Source: Methylobacter sp. S3L5C
Lineage (GTDB): Bacteria; Pseudomonadota; Gammaproteobacteria; Methylococcales; Methylomonadaceae
Assembly: GCF_022788635.1 (NCBI RefSeq)
Contig: NZ_CP076024.1
Span: 2,790,001 to 2,854,000, forward strand
Direction of reading: 5' to 3'
DNA length: 64,000 nucleotides
A program made the position numbers and the translations under genes. The notes beneath the pieces were generated by a model that was given only the letters and a program-made list of their open reading frames with translations, made no database searches and was not told the DNA's origin. Positions 7,726 to 16,810 of the stretch are shown here, piece after piece (within the stretch, counting starts at the first letter, position 1; every line of letters begins with the position of its first letter).

Positions 7726-9159
7726 TTAAACTACCCGTTCCATTATCAAATCCCTAACCATATCCCCCAATTTCTTTAGCGCCCGCTCCACTTTATCAGA
7801 CCACGGAACTGCACAACTGAGTCGGATAAAATTACTGTATTTTTTTTGCGTAGTCGAGAATAGTGGTCCGGGGGCGATGATAATGCCTTCCAGGCTTGCA
7901 CGCCGGTGTAATTCCATGGCATCTATACCTTCCGGTAATTCGACCCATAATGCAAAACCGCCTTCCGGTTGCGTCATCCGGGTGCCATCAGGGAAAAAAA
8001 GGCTCACTGCTTTCACCGTACGGGCGACACTACGGGCATATTGTTGCCGTACCTGTCGCAGATAACGATCGTAACCGCCGTGTTCCAGAAAATGGGCAAT
8101 AATAAGCTGGTTGAGTGTCGGCGTGGCTTGGTGCAACATATATTTTAAGTTTTCTACTTTTTCCTTATAACGTCCCGGCATCAACCAGCCGATTCGCAAG
8201 CCAGGTGACAATGTCTTGGCAAAGGATGAGCAGTAAAGTACCTCACCCTGTTGACTCCAAGACTTGATAACAGACGGCCGTTTTGAGTCAAAGCAAAGAT
8301 CGCCATAAACATCATCCTCAATCAAGGGGATTTCGTGTTTTTCCAGCAATGTTACCAGAGCTTTCTTACGTTCATCGGGCATGCAGGAGCCGAGCGGGTT
8401 ATTAAAATTGGAAATGACCAGACAGGCTTTGATCGGCCACTGTTCAAGGGCCAGTTGCAGTGCTTCCAGGGAAATACCCGCTCGCGGATGCGTTGGTATT
8501 TCAAGTGTTTCCATGCCGCAAGATTCGATCACTTGCAACAAACCGTAGAATGTGGGAGATTCAATAGCGATAACATCGCCAGGTTCACAGGTCGCCATTA
8601 ACGCGAGCCTAACGGCATCCCTGGCACCTTGGGTAATGATGATGTCGTCAGGGCCATCAGTGCAGTTCAGTTCGACCATACGTTTTGCTATCTGGCGTCG
8701 GAGTTCTTGATTACCTAGCAATTCATCGGTATCAAAACTGTGTTTACCAAACAGGCGTATCACTTTGTTGGTTGTTTGTTGCAGAGGCCTTATCGGTAAA
8801 AAATCAGCATCAGGCATGGAAGCCCCCAGATTGACTTGACCAGGATTTTTAGCTGCCCAGAGTATTTGTCGAGTTAGTGATTGCCCTGTTACTCTGGAGG
8901 GTGTCGCGGGTGGATCAGAAATATCCGGTTCAGCGATAGCTTGTCGATGATAGGCGCTGACATAATAGCCCGACCGCGCACGAGCCTGAATTCGCCCTTG
9001 ATCCTCCAATAGTCGATAGGCTTCAAGGGCGGTTGAGACACTGATATTCATTTGCTGACTTAAGCTACGTACGCCAGGCAATCGATCACCCTGACGATAA
9101 ACCCCTTGTTCGATATGGGCAACGATGTTGTCTGCTACGGTTTCGTAAAGATATTTCAT
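7726..9159 (-). CDS. MocR-type transcriptional regulator (GntR HTH plus aminotransferase domain)
   Basis: A 477-residue fusion protein. Residues 1-70 form a GntR winged helix (VRSLSQQMNISVSTALEAYRLLEDQGRI). The remainder is a class I aminotransferase-like domain with the PLP lysine in CSSFAKTLSPGLRIGWLMPG. MocR proteins sense PLP or amino-acid adducts and rarely act as enzymes. The gene converges on the nitrilase cluster, so a regulatory link is possible but not shown. The target could equally lie upstream of 9159, where no intact gene remains before 10.6 kb. Confidence 0.9.
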   Translation of the reverse strand: MKYLYETVADNIVAHIEQGVYRQGDRLPGVRSLSQQMNISVSTALEAYRLLEDQGRIQARARSGYYVSAYHRQAIAEPDISDPPATPSRVTGQSLTRQILWAAKNPGQVNLGASMPDADFLPIRPLQQTTNKVIRLFGKHSFDTDELLGNQELRRQIAKRMVELNCTDGPDDIIITQGARDAVRLALMATCEPGDVIAIESPTFYGLLQVIESCGMETLEIPTHPRAGISLEALQLALEQWPIKACLVISNFNNPLGSCMPDERKKALVTLLEKHEIPLIEDDVYGDLCFDSKRPSVIKSWSQQGEVLYCSSFAKTLSPGLRIGWLMPGRYKEKVENLKYMLHQATPTLNQLIIAHFLEHGGYDRYLRQVRQQYARSVARTVKAVSLFFPDGTRMTQPEGGFALWVELPEGIDAMELHRRASLEGIIIAPGPLFSTTQKKYSNFIRLSCAVPWSDKVERALKKLGDMVRDLIMERVV

Positions 9160-9365
9160 AAACTTTTATCTAATTGCTGCTTTAAATATTTAGCAGAACA
9201 AAATTAATTAAGGCATAACTGTACCGGTTAAGATTATATAATTTTTTCATCTGATAGGGTACTCAATCCCTCTTTATTTGAACCATTTCCAACTAAAATT
9301 ACCCTGCTGTAAAACTCTAAATTAACTTTTATCGGAATTACTCTCACTTGGCACGAGACGAAGAC

Positions 9366-9446
9366 GCAGATAGTGGGACAAAATTCATGCGTAGCCAAAG
9401 AGAAAAAAGGCTATCAAGCCATTTTGTGATTTGGGTGGCTAGAGTA
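9366..9446 (+). pseudogene. Fragment of the 3' end of a WGR-domain gene
   Basis: About 80 bases matching 15685-15765 with few differences. In one frame it gives GQNSCVAKEKKGYQAIL then a stop, the tail of a WGR-domain protein. The rest of that gene is absent. Together with the longer copy near 15.5 kb it shows an old duplication followed by decay. The surrounding 9160-9765 holds no other gene that I can support. Confidence 0.6.
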
Positions 9447-9765
9447 AATTATGAGAGCGCGGAGCATATTCTCTGTTTCCCTCAATGACAGCTTAGTATC
9501 TGTGACCTGTCATTGGCCAATAGTTGCCGGTCGTCTATGATTTTACGCTTCCTTATACCTGACATTCGCCATGTAGCACTATCGACCCTGAGCCGACGAT
9601 CAAGGCGATACCTTGATTCCCCCAAAAAGCGGACTCTAAGAAATCGTCGCATCCTTGGATGGGGATTAATCATTCTTGACTATATCACAGAGCATGGCTA
9701 AAATTATGAACGGTTGCCCACCTTACTTGCACACGAGTAAAAAAAGGTATTTATCACTTATAGAG

Positions 9766-10635
9766 TAATACTGCTACCGCAAATGTAATTAATCTATAAA
9801 TTACAGTTAGATACGCAAATAATAAGATAAAGATCAAGCACTATTCTGGTAGAATTTTGAGTATTACAAAGTCTGATCAATATTTTAACCATGCCAGCTA
9901 TTAAAAAAAACCGTATTCAGCAGTAAATTGACCGCTTCAAAAAGTCATTTTTGCAATCCCAAGGACTAGGTGTTGAGGATTTTTTTCAGCCGGCAGCATT
10001 ACCAACATTATCGCCAATACCCCGCATAAACGCTCCTCGGTGTTCTTGCCCTTAGTCACGCTTAAAGCTTTCATTTTCCAAGTATTAAGTGATGACCGTT
10101 CCTGTAAACAGGCAGTGGCAGGCGTATTGATTTACCGTATCGTCGATGGACAATCAGCCAATACGGTTAACACGGGACCTTACTGTAAAGCCCGCAACGC
10201 TTACCACTAAAGGAACTCAGAGCAGCCACCACAGCTGCTGGTTTGCGTCTTCATAACCAGTCTCTGGCCGCGTGGCGATGGAAGGGTTATAACGTTGTCC
10301 TTACACTTATTGGCATACAACATCATTCGTGGCAATTTGGCACAGGCAGCCAGCCTGCATGAGAAGATACCCCGCCAACTGAGTTTCAGGTCAGCAGTGC
10401 AACTGGTCATTCAAGCCGCCAAGCAGATGGTAGGCTTGACAGGGAACCAACTCATAAGCGCCTTGCGTGAATTATTAAAAGCGATGGCATCAACGGCCAT
10501 TGGAAAACAAAAACGTAAGAGCCAGCCAAGGGCAGTCAAACGCCGACCAAAACCCTTTCCTTTGCTGATGGTGCCAAGAAACGAGGCATGTTTAAGCCTC
10601 TGACTTTGTTTTTTATATTTGCGGTAGCAGTATTA
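9766..10635 (+). mobile_element. Internally deleted IS4-family element
   Basis: Both ends carry the same inverted repeat (TAATACTGCTACCGCAAAT) as the full-length element at 38120-39637, but this copy is 870 bp instead of 1518 bp. The transposase interior is missing (junction near 10302-10306) and a base is lost near 10196, so it cannot encode transposase, though both ends are intact and it could be moved in trans. No target duplication is seen. Its right end cuts the integrase gene at 10636. It retains the T7 run seen in the full copy. Confidence 0.85.
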
Positions 10636-11211
10636 GTATCTGACCGTGCTTTCAAGTTTAGTATGACCTAGCAAAAGTTGAACCGCTCGCAAATTTTTCG
10701 TTCTCCGGTAGACGAGTGTGACTTTTGTTCGCCGCATAGTATGCGTCCCATAAGACGCTGGGTCGAGGCCAATAGATTTCACCCAGTGTTCGACAATACG
10801 AGCATATTGCCTGGTTGATAGGTGAGGTGAACTATGAATTCGACTTGGGAACAGATATTGGTCAGATTTAAGCTTTGTTTGGTTAATCCACGCTTCAAGC
10901 GAATCTCTGGTTTGTTCTGTTATCTCGAACTGTACAGGACGATGAGTTTTCTGTTGCATAATAATGGCCCGCGATGACACCCGGTTATTCTGGGCTACGT
11001 CGATTATTCGAAGTTTGACCAGATCGCAGCCACGTAATTTGCTGTCAATGGCCAAGTTGAACAACGCCAACTCCCGAGTGTTTTTAGCCATCTGCAAACG
11101 AATCCGAATTGCCCAAATCTCTTTCAATTTGAGCGGTGATTTCTGACCAATCAATTTGCCCTTGTTCCATGGGACTTGATAGTTCTTTTGATCGTTGGTA
11201 TCTTGCTTCAT
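10633..11211 (-). pseudogene. Tyrosine recombinase/integrase, 3' end cut off by IS4 element
   Basis: A 192-residue tyrosine recombinase catalytic domain with recognisable parts: the first catalytic Arg in DSKLRGCDLVKLR, then HTMRRTK and LLLGHTKLESTVRY. In related short integrases the protein continues after VRYLG for some 15-20 residues. Here the stop codon TAA is supplied by the terminal bases of the IS4 remnant, so the last residues, including downstream of the catalytic Tyr, are replaced. Family members are stand-alone integrases of unknown target. It may be non-functional or only slightly altered. Confidence 0.75.
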
Positions 11212-11288
11212 AACAATCTCCTAAAATTAGGTAAAGGAGTCTTATTGTCATACTGTTTCCAGTAAGCAGACATGAGAGAAAGTGTGGT

Positions 11289-11726
11289 ATGAGTATCGGT
11301 CACCGCATATTTGTTGTAGAGGAAGATGCCGTCTTTTCAATTTCACAAAAGACTTTCACTGCATTGTATTCTGGTAAAGTCGGAGCCTTTTCGAAGTTCG
11401 CGGGTCAGACCGTTCAAATTGCTGTAGTCGTTTACACAGTACATCAGCGAAAACCAAAAACAATTATTCAAATCGATTGTGAATGAATCAGAATTCTGGG
11501 TGACGGTTCAATCGATGATAATTATGAACACGAAGGCCTGCATCTGGCCGCAAACCGTATGTGGCCATCAGAGATTAACCCGAAATTGTCGATGCAAAAG
11601 CTCGATTTGAAGAAAGGCAATGGAATCAACGTCATCCGAAATTATCAGGGCCGTCTCATGAGCGAATATTCAAGGCACTGTTCAAATAAAAACTTACAGC
11701 TCAAAATTGACTATTTACCACTTTAA
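11289..11726 (+). pseudogene. Hypothetical protein gene with in-frame TGA
   Basis: The reading frame runs from ATG 11289 to TAA 11726 and is interrupted only by TGA at 11484-11486. The sequence before (GHRIFVVEEDAVFSISQKTF, later VVVYTVHQRKPKTIIQIDCE) and after the stop (IRILGDGSIDDNYEHEGLHL) reads as one continuous protein of about 145 residues of unknown function. A CGA to TGA change would explain the stop. Such proteins occur near integrases and mobile islands. Confidence 0.6.
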
Positions 11727-11800
11727 GGTCTGTTTTACGGATTAGTATATTGTAGTTCATTTGGGCTACAATATACCCTTAACTACAAAGGAGCAAGAAT

Positions 11801-12061
11801 ATGGCCGCCACCGCTTATGTACGAGCAAGAATCGACGAAAAACTTAAAGAAGAAGCCACCGCTGTGCTGGCAGATATGGGGCTTACCGTATCCGATGTGG
11901 TACGTATTGTTTTGACCAAGGTTGCAAAGGAAAAAGCACTGCCTTTCGAGATGCGCGTTCCCAATAAACTGACTGCTGAAACGCTCGCCAAGAGTGAACG
12001 CGGTGAAGATATTCATCATGCTAAAGATGCTAATGAGCTCTTTGAACAGCTTGGCATCTGA
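11801..12061 (+). CDS. RelB/DinJ-family antitoxin
   Basis: An 86-residue ribbon-helix-helix antitoxin. The N-terminal segment (TAYVRARIDEKLKEEATAVLADMGLTVSDVVRIVLTKVA) is the DNA-binding and dimerisation domain of the RelB/DinJ type, and the acidic C-terminal tail would wrap the toxin. A ribosome binding site (AAAGGAG) precedes the ATG. Its stop overlaps the ATG of the toxin reading frame by one base, the usual coupled arrangement. The antitoxin is intact although its toxin is broken. Confidence 0.9.
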   Translation: MAATAYVRARIDEKLKEEATAVLADMGLTVSDVVRIVLTKVAKEKALPFEMRVPNKLTAETLAKSERGEDIHHAKDANELFEQLGI

Positions 12062-12337
12062 TGCGGCAGCCCGACTACTCCGGCCAGTTCAAGCGTGATG
12101 TGAAGCAATCTCAAAAGCGAGGTAAAGACATGAGTAAGCTCAAAACATTATTAGGCTTACTGATTGAAGGCCAGTCGTTGCCAGCAAGCTATCTTGACCC
12201 ATCCACTGAAAGGTAGCTGGAAAGGGTTTAGAGATGCCCACATTGAGCCGGATTGGTTGTTGATATGCAAAATCATGGGCGATGTAGTGCGCTTTGAGCG
12301 TACAGGTAGACATGTGGATTTGTTCGATGAATACTAA
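12061..12337 (+). pseudogene. YafQ/RelE-family toxin, frameshifted
   Basis: The first part reads MRQPDYSGQFKRDVKQSQKRGKDMSK and the second part, in another frame, reads HPLKGSWKGFRDAHIEPDWL followed by VRFERTGRHVDLFDEY. Joined, they form a normal YafQ-type mRNA interferase of about 92 residues. One extra base in the CCC run near 12198-12202 shifts the frame and ends translation early. The conserved histidine and aspartate region is therefore lost from the product, so the toxin is expected to be inactive. Confidence 0.85.
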
Positions 12338-12373
12338 CGCAGCTTACTGTGTAAATAACCACCCTGGGCATTC

Positions 12374-13075
12374 ATGACCCGTCAATTCAAAAAAAAGCGC
12401 CCATCTTTCACTGCTCTGCCTCGGCATAAACGCAGCAATGAGGTCATCCGTCTCAAAGGACGAATTAAGCGCGACTCTGACGAATATGGTGGGATGTTCA
12501 CAAGTCACTTGGTTCTCGATGAACCTGGTAGACCGGATTTATACAATCAGTGGTTTGACTTCTATTTCCCCGGTCAAGATCGGTTCACCATCTGGAATGC
12601 GGAAATTGTGATAGCACGCAAGGCATTTTGGGATGCGGCCCATAAGCTTGCTTACCAACGCACGACGGCAATGTTGACGCCAGAAGAACGCGCTGCCGAG
12701 TCCAATATAGAGTTTGAGCCAGCGGATTTTTCCAGCACCGGCAAAGTCTTGAGTTACAAACTTGTTGTGCGTAAGAAGATGCAGTACGAGAAATTCAGTG
12801 GACTGACTTTTTACGAGCAGTTGGAAAAGCTGGAGTCCGAGATAATCCGTGAAACGCCACCCACTATTCATGAGTCTTTCCGGCTTGATCCTAGCTATGC
12901 CTACGGTATTGGGCTATTCATCATTCTTGATGTAAATGTGATCGACCGTGCAGCGATTGAACAAGCCATCACCAAATTTCGATTAATTAGTGAAACCGAT
13001 TGGCATGCTGCTATTCCAGTACTGCGTGAGCGACTGCCCGTTGTGAGCGAAAAAGAAGTTTTGGCAGCTATTTAG
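12374..13075 (+). CDS. Hypothetical protein, 233 residues
   Basis: An intact soluble protein that I do not recognise. It starts with a basic segment (MTRQFKKKRPSFTALPRHKR) and has an aromatic-rich middle (LYNQWFDFYFPGQDRFTIWN). No signal peptide, membrane segment or catalytic motif is evident. It follows the broken toxin-antitoxin module by 36 bp in the same direction and lies upstream of transposase debris, so it may be an island gene. Confidence 0.6.
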   Translation: MTRQFKKKRPSFTALPRHKRSNEVIRLKGRIKRDSDEYGGMFTSHLVLDEPGRPDLYNQWFDFYFPGQDRFTIWNAEIVIARKAFWDAAHKLAYQRTTAMLTPEERAAESNIEFEPADFSSTGKVLSYKLVVRKKMQYEKFSGLTFYEQLEKLESEIIRETPPTIHESFRLDPSYAYGIGLFIILDVNVIDRAAIEQAITKFRLISETDWHAAIPVLRERLPVVSEKEVLAAI

Positions 13076-13218
13076 GATTAGTTAAAAAGAAAAATCGTTT
13101 GCCGAACCTGTCCATAAAACAACCGCTTGACGGAGCCGGTGACAGACAGCTCACGGCCCAGACTGTGTGAAAACTACAATCCAGCTATAATTATATTTTC
13201 AATTGAAAGTATATCAAT

Positions 13219-13853
13219 ATGAGCGGATTTATAACGGGCGAAGCTCGCACTCATGCGACTTTGTTTCCAGAAAAACTCGATGATTACATCTCGGCAGACA
13301 ATGTCACCAGAGTAATCGATCTATTCATTGATGGTATTGATCTGTCGGCTACGGGGTTTAAAACCCTAGCGGCTGCCACTGGTCGACCTGGATATCATCC
13401 TGAAACCCTGCTAAAGCTTTATGTGTATGGCTACCTAAATCGCGTTCAATCATCGTGCCGATTAGAACGGGAAGCCGGACGTAATGTTGAGCTGATGTGG
13501 TTACTGAAGCGCTTGGCTCCGGATTTTAAAACCATTGCTGATTTTCGCAAAAAGAATACTAAAGCCATCAGATTGGTTTGTCGTGAGTTTGTTATTATTT
13601 GCCGTAAACTCAAGCTTTTTAGTGAGGCGTTTGTTGCCATTGATGGTAGTAAATTTAAGGCCGTCAACAACCGTGACCGGAATTACACGCAAGCTAAATT
13701 AAAGCGCAGACTCGAATTGATTGATTAAAGTATTGCCCGCTATCTGGGGCAAATTACCAGCGCAGATCGACTGGACGATTCAGTTGCTAAAGGTAAAACA
13801 GAGCGACTGGAAAGTAAGATTGAAAAACTAAAAAAGGAAATTGAGCGACTATA
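13219..13853 (+). pseudogene. IS1182-family transposase, N-terminal fragment
   Basis: The frame from 13219 encodes the typical N-terminal half of an IS1182/ISL-type DDE transposase (TLFPEKLDDYISADNVTRVI, VYGYLNRVQSSCRLEREAGR, FVAIDGSKFKAVN). A TAA at 13726-13728 interrupts it, the same frame then continues (SIARYLGQITSADRLDDSV) and is cut by the IS3 element that starts at 13855. The catalytic C-terminal half is missing. Confidence 0.85.
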
Positions 13854-13854
13854 G

Positions 13855-15174
13855 TGGCCCCCAAAATCCGGACAGTCGATTAAGATGGTGTCTTCCATAA
13901 AAAAGGTAGACAGGAATGAGTGAAAAAAAACGTAAGATTTTGACGGGGGCACAAAAAGCTAAAATAGCGTTAGAAGCTTTGAAGGAGCAAAAAACGGTAA
14001 ATGAGATTGCTCAAGAGTATGGCGTTCATCCTACCCAAATTGGTTTATGGAAGAAGGCCTTATTAGAAAATGCCAGCCAACTGTTTGAGGTGAAGCGTGG
14101 CTCCAAGCCCCTTGATCCTCAGAGCGATCCGGTACGATTGTATGCCAAGATTGGTCACCTTAATAGGGAACTGGACTGGCTTAATATCCGCACGGGGCAC
14201 TAGAAAAAAGTCAGGAATCAGTTTTTAAGCGAAAGACAGAGCTGGATCGATCCCCATGATGAACTGGCGTTGGTTCGGCAGTGTAAATTAGCGAGTATTG
14301 CCCGATCCACCGTCTACGCTAACAAGACAGTAGTTGTGAATGAATACGAGCTGTTATTGCTGCGCTTGCTGGATGAAGAATATACCCGCCATCCTTTTTA
14401 TGGCAGCAGGAAAATGACAGTCTGGCTACGCGGACAAGGGCATGGCGTGAACCGAAAACGAGTGCAGCGTTTGATGCAAATACTGGGGTTGGTTGCCATG
14501 GTGCCTGGTCCTAATACCAGTAAAAAACATCCGCAACATAAGGTTTATCCGTATTTACTCAGAGGATTAGCTATTGTCCGACCGAATCAGGTCTGGAGTA
14601 CGGATATAACTTATATACGACTCGCGCATGGCTTTATGTATCTGGTCGCAATCATTGATTGGTACAGTCGTAAAGTGTTGGCGTGGAAGGTTTCAAACAC
14701 CATGGATGTTGGTTTTTGCCTGGACTGTTTGACTGAGGCGCTTAATCAATATGACGCACCAGAAATTTTTAACACCGATCAGGGATCGCAGTTTACCAGC
14801 ACCTTATGGGTCAATAAATTACTGGAACACAGCTGTAAGATTAGTATGGACGGTCGGGGTCGTGCCTTGGACAATATTTTTGTTGAACGGCTATGCCGTA
14901 GTGTCAAATACGAGGACATTTACCCGAAAAACTATGTCATTGTGCCTGAACTGTTGTTGGGTCTGACCGCGTACTTTATATTCTATAACAGTGAGCGGTT
15001 TCACCAGGCATTGAGCTATAAAACGCCCAATGAAGTTTATCAGACAGGCATCGGCGGCGGCGTAAAAGTAGTTGATCATTTTAGTGACAAACGGGTTTCT
15101 TCAAAAGAAGAAGTGGGACACGGAATCGATGCCCTCTTAATTAGGCTTAAATATTGTCTGGACAATGGGGTCCA
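13855..15174 (+). mobile_element. IS3-family insertion sequence, damaged
   Basis: The ends are imperfect inverted repeats: the left begins TGGCCCCCAAAATCCGGAC and the right ends in GTCTGGACAATGGGGTCCA. It carries orfA and orfB of an IS3-type transposase. No 3-bp target duplication is visible, so one flank has been rearranged. A related left-end fragment lies at 15801-15970 in the opposite orientation. Confidence 0.8.
13916..14203 (+). CDS. IS3-family transposase OrfA
   Basis: A 95-residue HTH protein (KAKIALEALKEQKTVNEIAQEYGVHPTQIGLWKKALL), the DNA-binding subunit of IS3-type transposases. The end (DWLNIRTGH then TAG) differs from the lysine-rich end usual in this group. About 20 extra bases before 14204 seem to interrupt the A-rich stretch where frameshifting to OrfB would occur. 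OrfB continues in the same frame after the TAG, so the normal fusion product is probably not made. Confidence 0.8.
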   Translation: MSEKKRKILTGAQKAKIALEALKEQKTVNEIAQEYGVHPTQIGLWKKALLENASQLFEVKRGSKPLDPQSDPVRLYAKIGHLNRELDWLNIRTGH

Positions 15175-15292
15175 CTTTAAGTTATCAGAAATGAAACAGA
15201 AACGTGCTGATGGTGTTTTAATAAAAAATCTAATGTCTGAATACGCACTCAGTAAAGCGTCAGATTATCGACTTTTATCTAATGATGCTTGA
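14270..15292 (+). CDS. IS3-family transposase OrfB with read-through tail
   Basis: An rve-type DDE integrase core: VWSTDITYIRL (first D), FNTDQGSQFTS (second D) and DNIFVERLCRSVKYED (E). Open sequence continues upstream of the TTG at 14270 back to the TAG after OrfA. At the 3' end the frame does not stop inside the element but runs past the IS end at 15174 for about 40 codons, adding KQKRADGVLIKNLMSEYALS, which looks like the helix-turn-helix tail of a serine recombinase. This is a chance fusion of mobile DNA remnants. Confidence 0.75.
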   Translation: MVRQCKLASIARSTVYANKTVVVNEYELLLLRLLDEEYTRHPFYGSRKMTVWLRGQGHGVNRKRVQRLMQILGLVAMVPGPNTSKKHPQHKVYPYLLRGLAIVRPNQVWSTDITYIRLAHGFMYLVAIIDWYSRKVLAWKVSNTMDVGFCLDCLTEALNQYDAPEIFNTDQGSQFTSTLWVNKLLEHSCKISMDGRGRALDNIFVERLCRSVKYEDIYPKNYVIVPELLLGLTAYFIFYNSERFHQALSYKTPNEVYQTGIGGGVKVVDHFSDKRVSSKEEVGHGIDALLIRLKYCLDNGVHFKLSEMKQKRADGVLIKNLMSEYALSKASDYRLLSNDA

Positions 15293-15514
15293 TTTGTTAG
15301 TTCGTAAAAAAAACCAACAACAGGCAAATATTCCGGCTGCGCAAAGCCAAGATGTTTGGCTAAATGAGATACAGCCATAGACCGAATATTTGTGAATGAA
15401 TCGGCGCGGGTTGATTACCGGGATGAATCATTACAATAGTCGTGACATGTAAGAGGTAATTAACGCCTACGATAGTTGATCTGCGTTGCAACGTTCTATA
15501 AACAAAGGTGAGTT

Positions 15515-15748
15515 ATGAAGCATATTTATCTGGAAAGGCATGACCCGGACAAAAATCTACACCGGTTTTATTAGTTGTTTATAATGCCAGGCCTTTTTGG
15601 TGACTGGTCGTTGGTTAAAGAATGGGGCAGGGCAGGCTCACCCGGAACGATTCGGAAGGATTGGTTCGATACTGAAATGGAAGCGCAGCTAGCGGGACAA
15701 AAATTATGCGCAGCCAAACAGAAAAAAGGCTATCAAGTCATTTTGTGA
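15515..15748 (+). pseudogene. WGR-domain protein gene with in-frame TAG
   Basis: The frame starts at ATG 15515 (MKHIYLERHDPDKNLHRFY), is interrupted by TAG at 15572-15574, and continues in the same frame with GDWSLVKEWGRAGSPGTIRK and ends in KQKKGYQVIL. The WGR motif is explicit. WGR domains are nucleic-acid-binding modules of about 80 residues; in bacteria short stand-alone forms often sit near plasmid or island genes. A related tail lies at 9366-9446. Confidence 0.8.
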
Positions 15749-15800
15749 TATGGGTGGCTAAAGTAGATCACCTATATATAAGGTGTACGCGTAAACTCTA

Positions 15801-15970
15801 TCGAACACGACACTCTTGAGCAATCTGATTTATCATTTTCTGCTCTTTCAATATTTCTAACGTGTGTTAGCTTTTTGTGCCCCGTCAAAATATTACGCTT
15901 TTTTACTCATTTCTGCCTGCCTTTTTATGGAATACATCCTTTTAATCGACTGTCCGGGATTTTGGATCCA
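15801..15970 (-). mobile_element. Left-end fragment of a second IS3-family copy
   Basis: Read on the - strand it repeats the left terminus and first codons of orfA of the IS at 13855-15174, with several changes and small deletions. Homology fades near 15801. It shows that a second, divergent copy inserted here and was later truncated. Confidence 0.75.
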
Positions 15971-15980
15971 CTATAATAAC

Positions 15981-16008
15981 AGTTGAGGCGACAACTATTC
16001 TGACGCAG
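15981..16008. mobile_element. Terminal 28 bp of the leuA-type IS3 element
   Basis: This stretch is identical to the right end of the element that splits leuA (27175-27202), including the GAGGCGACAACTA inverted repeat. Nothing else of that element is left here. It marks a former insertion lost by deletion. Confidence 0.75.
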
Positions 16009-16050
16009 CGGGGTCTAGACACAAAGCGGACATACTCGACAACGGCAAAT

Positions 16051-16725
16051 TTAATCCATGCTTTCCTCATTTTTACTGATGCGATAAACGCAGCGACGCG
16101 CGCCTGTGAAGAGGTGTTCTTGCCTTGTGATCAAGACCTGGCCTCCCAGTGTTTCCTGAAACAGCTGGAGTTCAGAGCGGCAAAATTTCTGACAACTTTG
16201 TGCCGCTGCGCAAATTGGGCAATGATCTTCAATCAGTAGCCAATCTTTGCCCTGTTTTTCTACCCTCGCCATATAACCTTCCTTCAAGCGTATGGCAGCG
16301 ATTCTTTTCAGCTTGCCGGCGATGCTGCTGACTCCCTGGCAGGCTTGCCGGTACTCATGCAACATCTCTGTTTCACGTTTGGTGATGAGCCGATTAAGAC
16401 CTTCTTCGCCAAACAACTGCTGGATCGAACCGATCAGCTGTACCGTCAGATAGGCATGCGAGTCGGGAAAGCGTGCATTGCCTGCGGCGCTTAATTTCCA
16501 GCTCTGCTTCGGACGCCCAACCCCCATCGAGGATTCCTGCAATCCCTCAATCAGATCATCAGTCAGCAGTTTTTGTATTTGCAGTCGCACAGCTTCCACT
16601 GTGATGTTGAGCTCTTGTGCCAGGATGGCGGTTGACGCCGCGCCGTGGGTCTTGAAGCGCAACAAAATACGTTCGGCAGTTGACCTGCTTTCTTTATTAA
16701 GCAAGTTTTCTCTTGTATATTTCAT
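16051..16725 (-). CDS. SufR-like transcriptional regulator with cysteine-rich C terminus
   Basis: A 224-residue regulator. The N-terminal winged helix (about residues 12-75) contains STAILAQELNITVEAVRLQIQKLLTDDLIEG. The C-terminal part has four cysteines in CPICAAAQSCQKFCRSEL and ARRCVYRI, close to the Fe-S ligands of SufR-type sensors. SufR-like proteins repress genes in response to iron-sulfur or redox status. It is divergently transcribed from an MFS exporter across an 85-bp gap, so control of that exporter is the simplest prediction. No suf genes are nearby. Confidence 0.8.
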   Translation of the reverse strand: MKYTRENLLNKESRSTAERILLRFKTHGAASTAILAQELNITVEAVRLQIQKLLTDDLIEGLQESSMGVGRPKQSWKLSAAGNARFPDSHAYLTVQLIGSIQQLFGEEGLNRLITKRETEMLHEYRQACQGVSSIAGKLKRIAAIRLKEGYMARVEKQGKDWLLIEDHCPICAAAQSCQKFCRSELQLFQETLGGQVLITRQEHLFTGARRCVYRISKNEESMD

Positions 16726-16810
16726 GATGGAGACTTAGTATTGGAGCTGGAAAATATCCAACTTAGTTCTTGCATAATATGCTTTCTTCTTCTGAATGTC
16801 GAGGTCCACG

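Noticed and set aside
9482-9701. Overlapping open frames on both strands at 9.5-9.7 kb
   Set aside because: Neither has a recognisable domain or a ribosome binding site, and the context is decayed mobile DNA.
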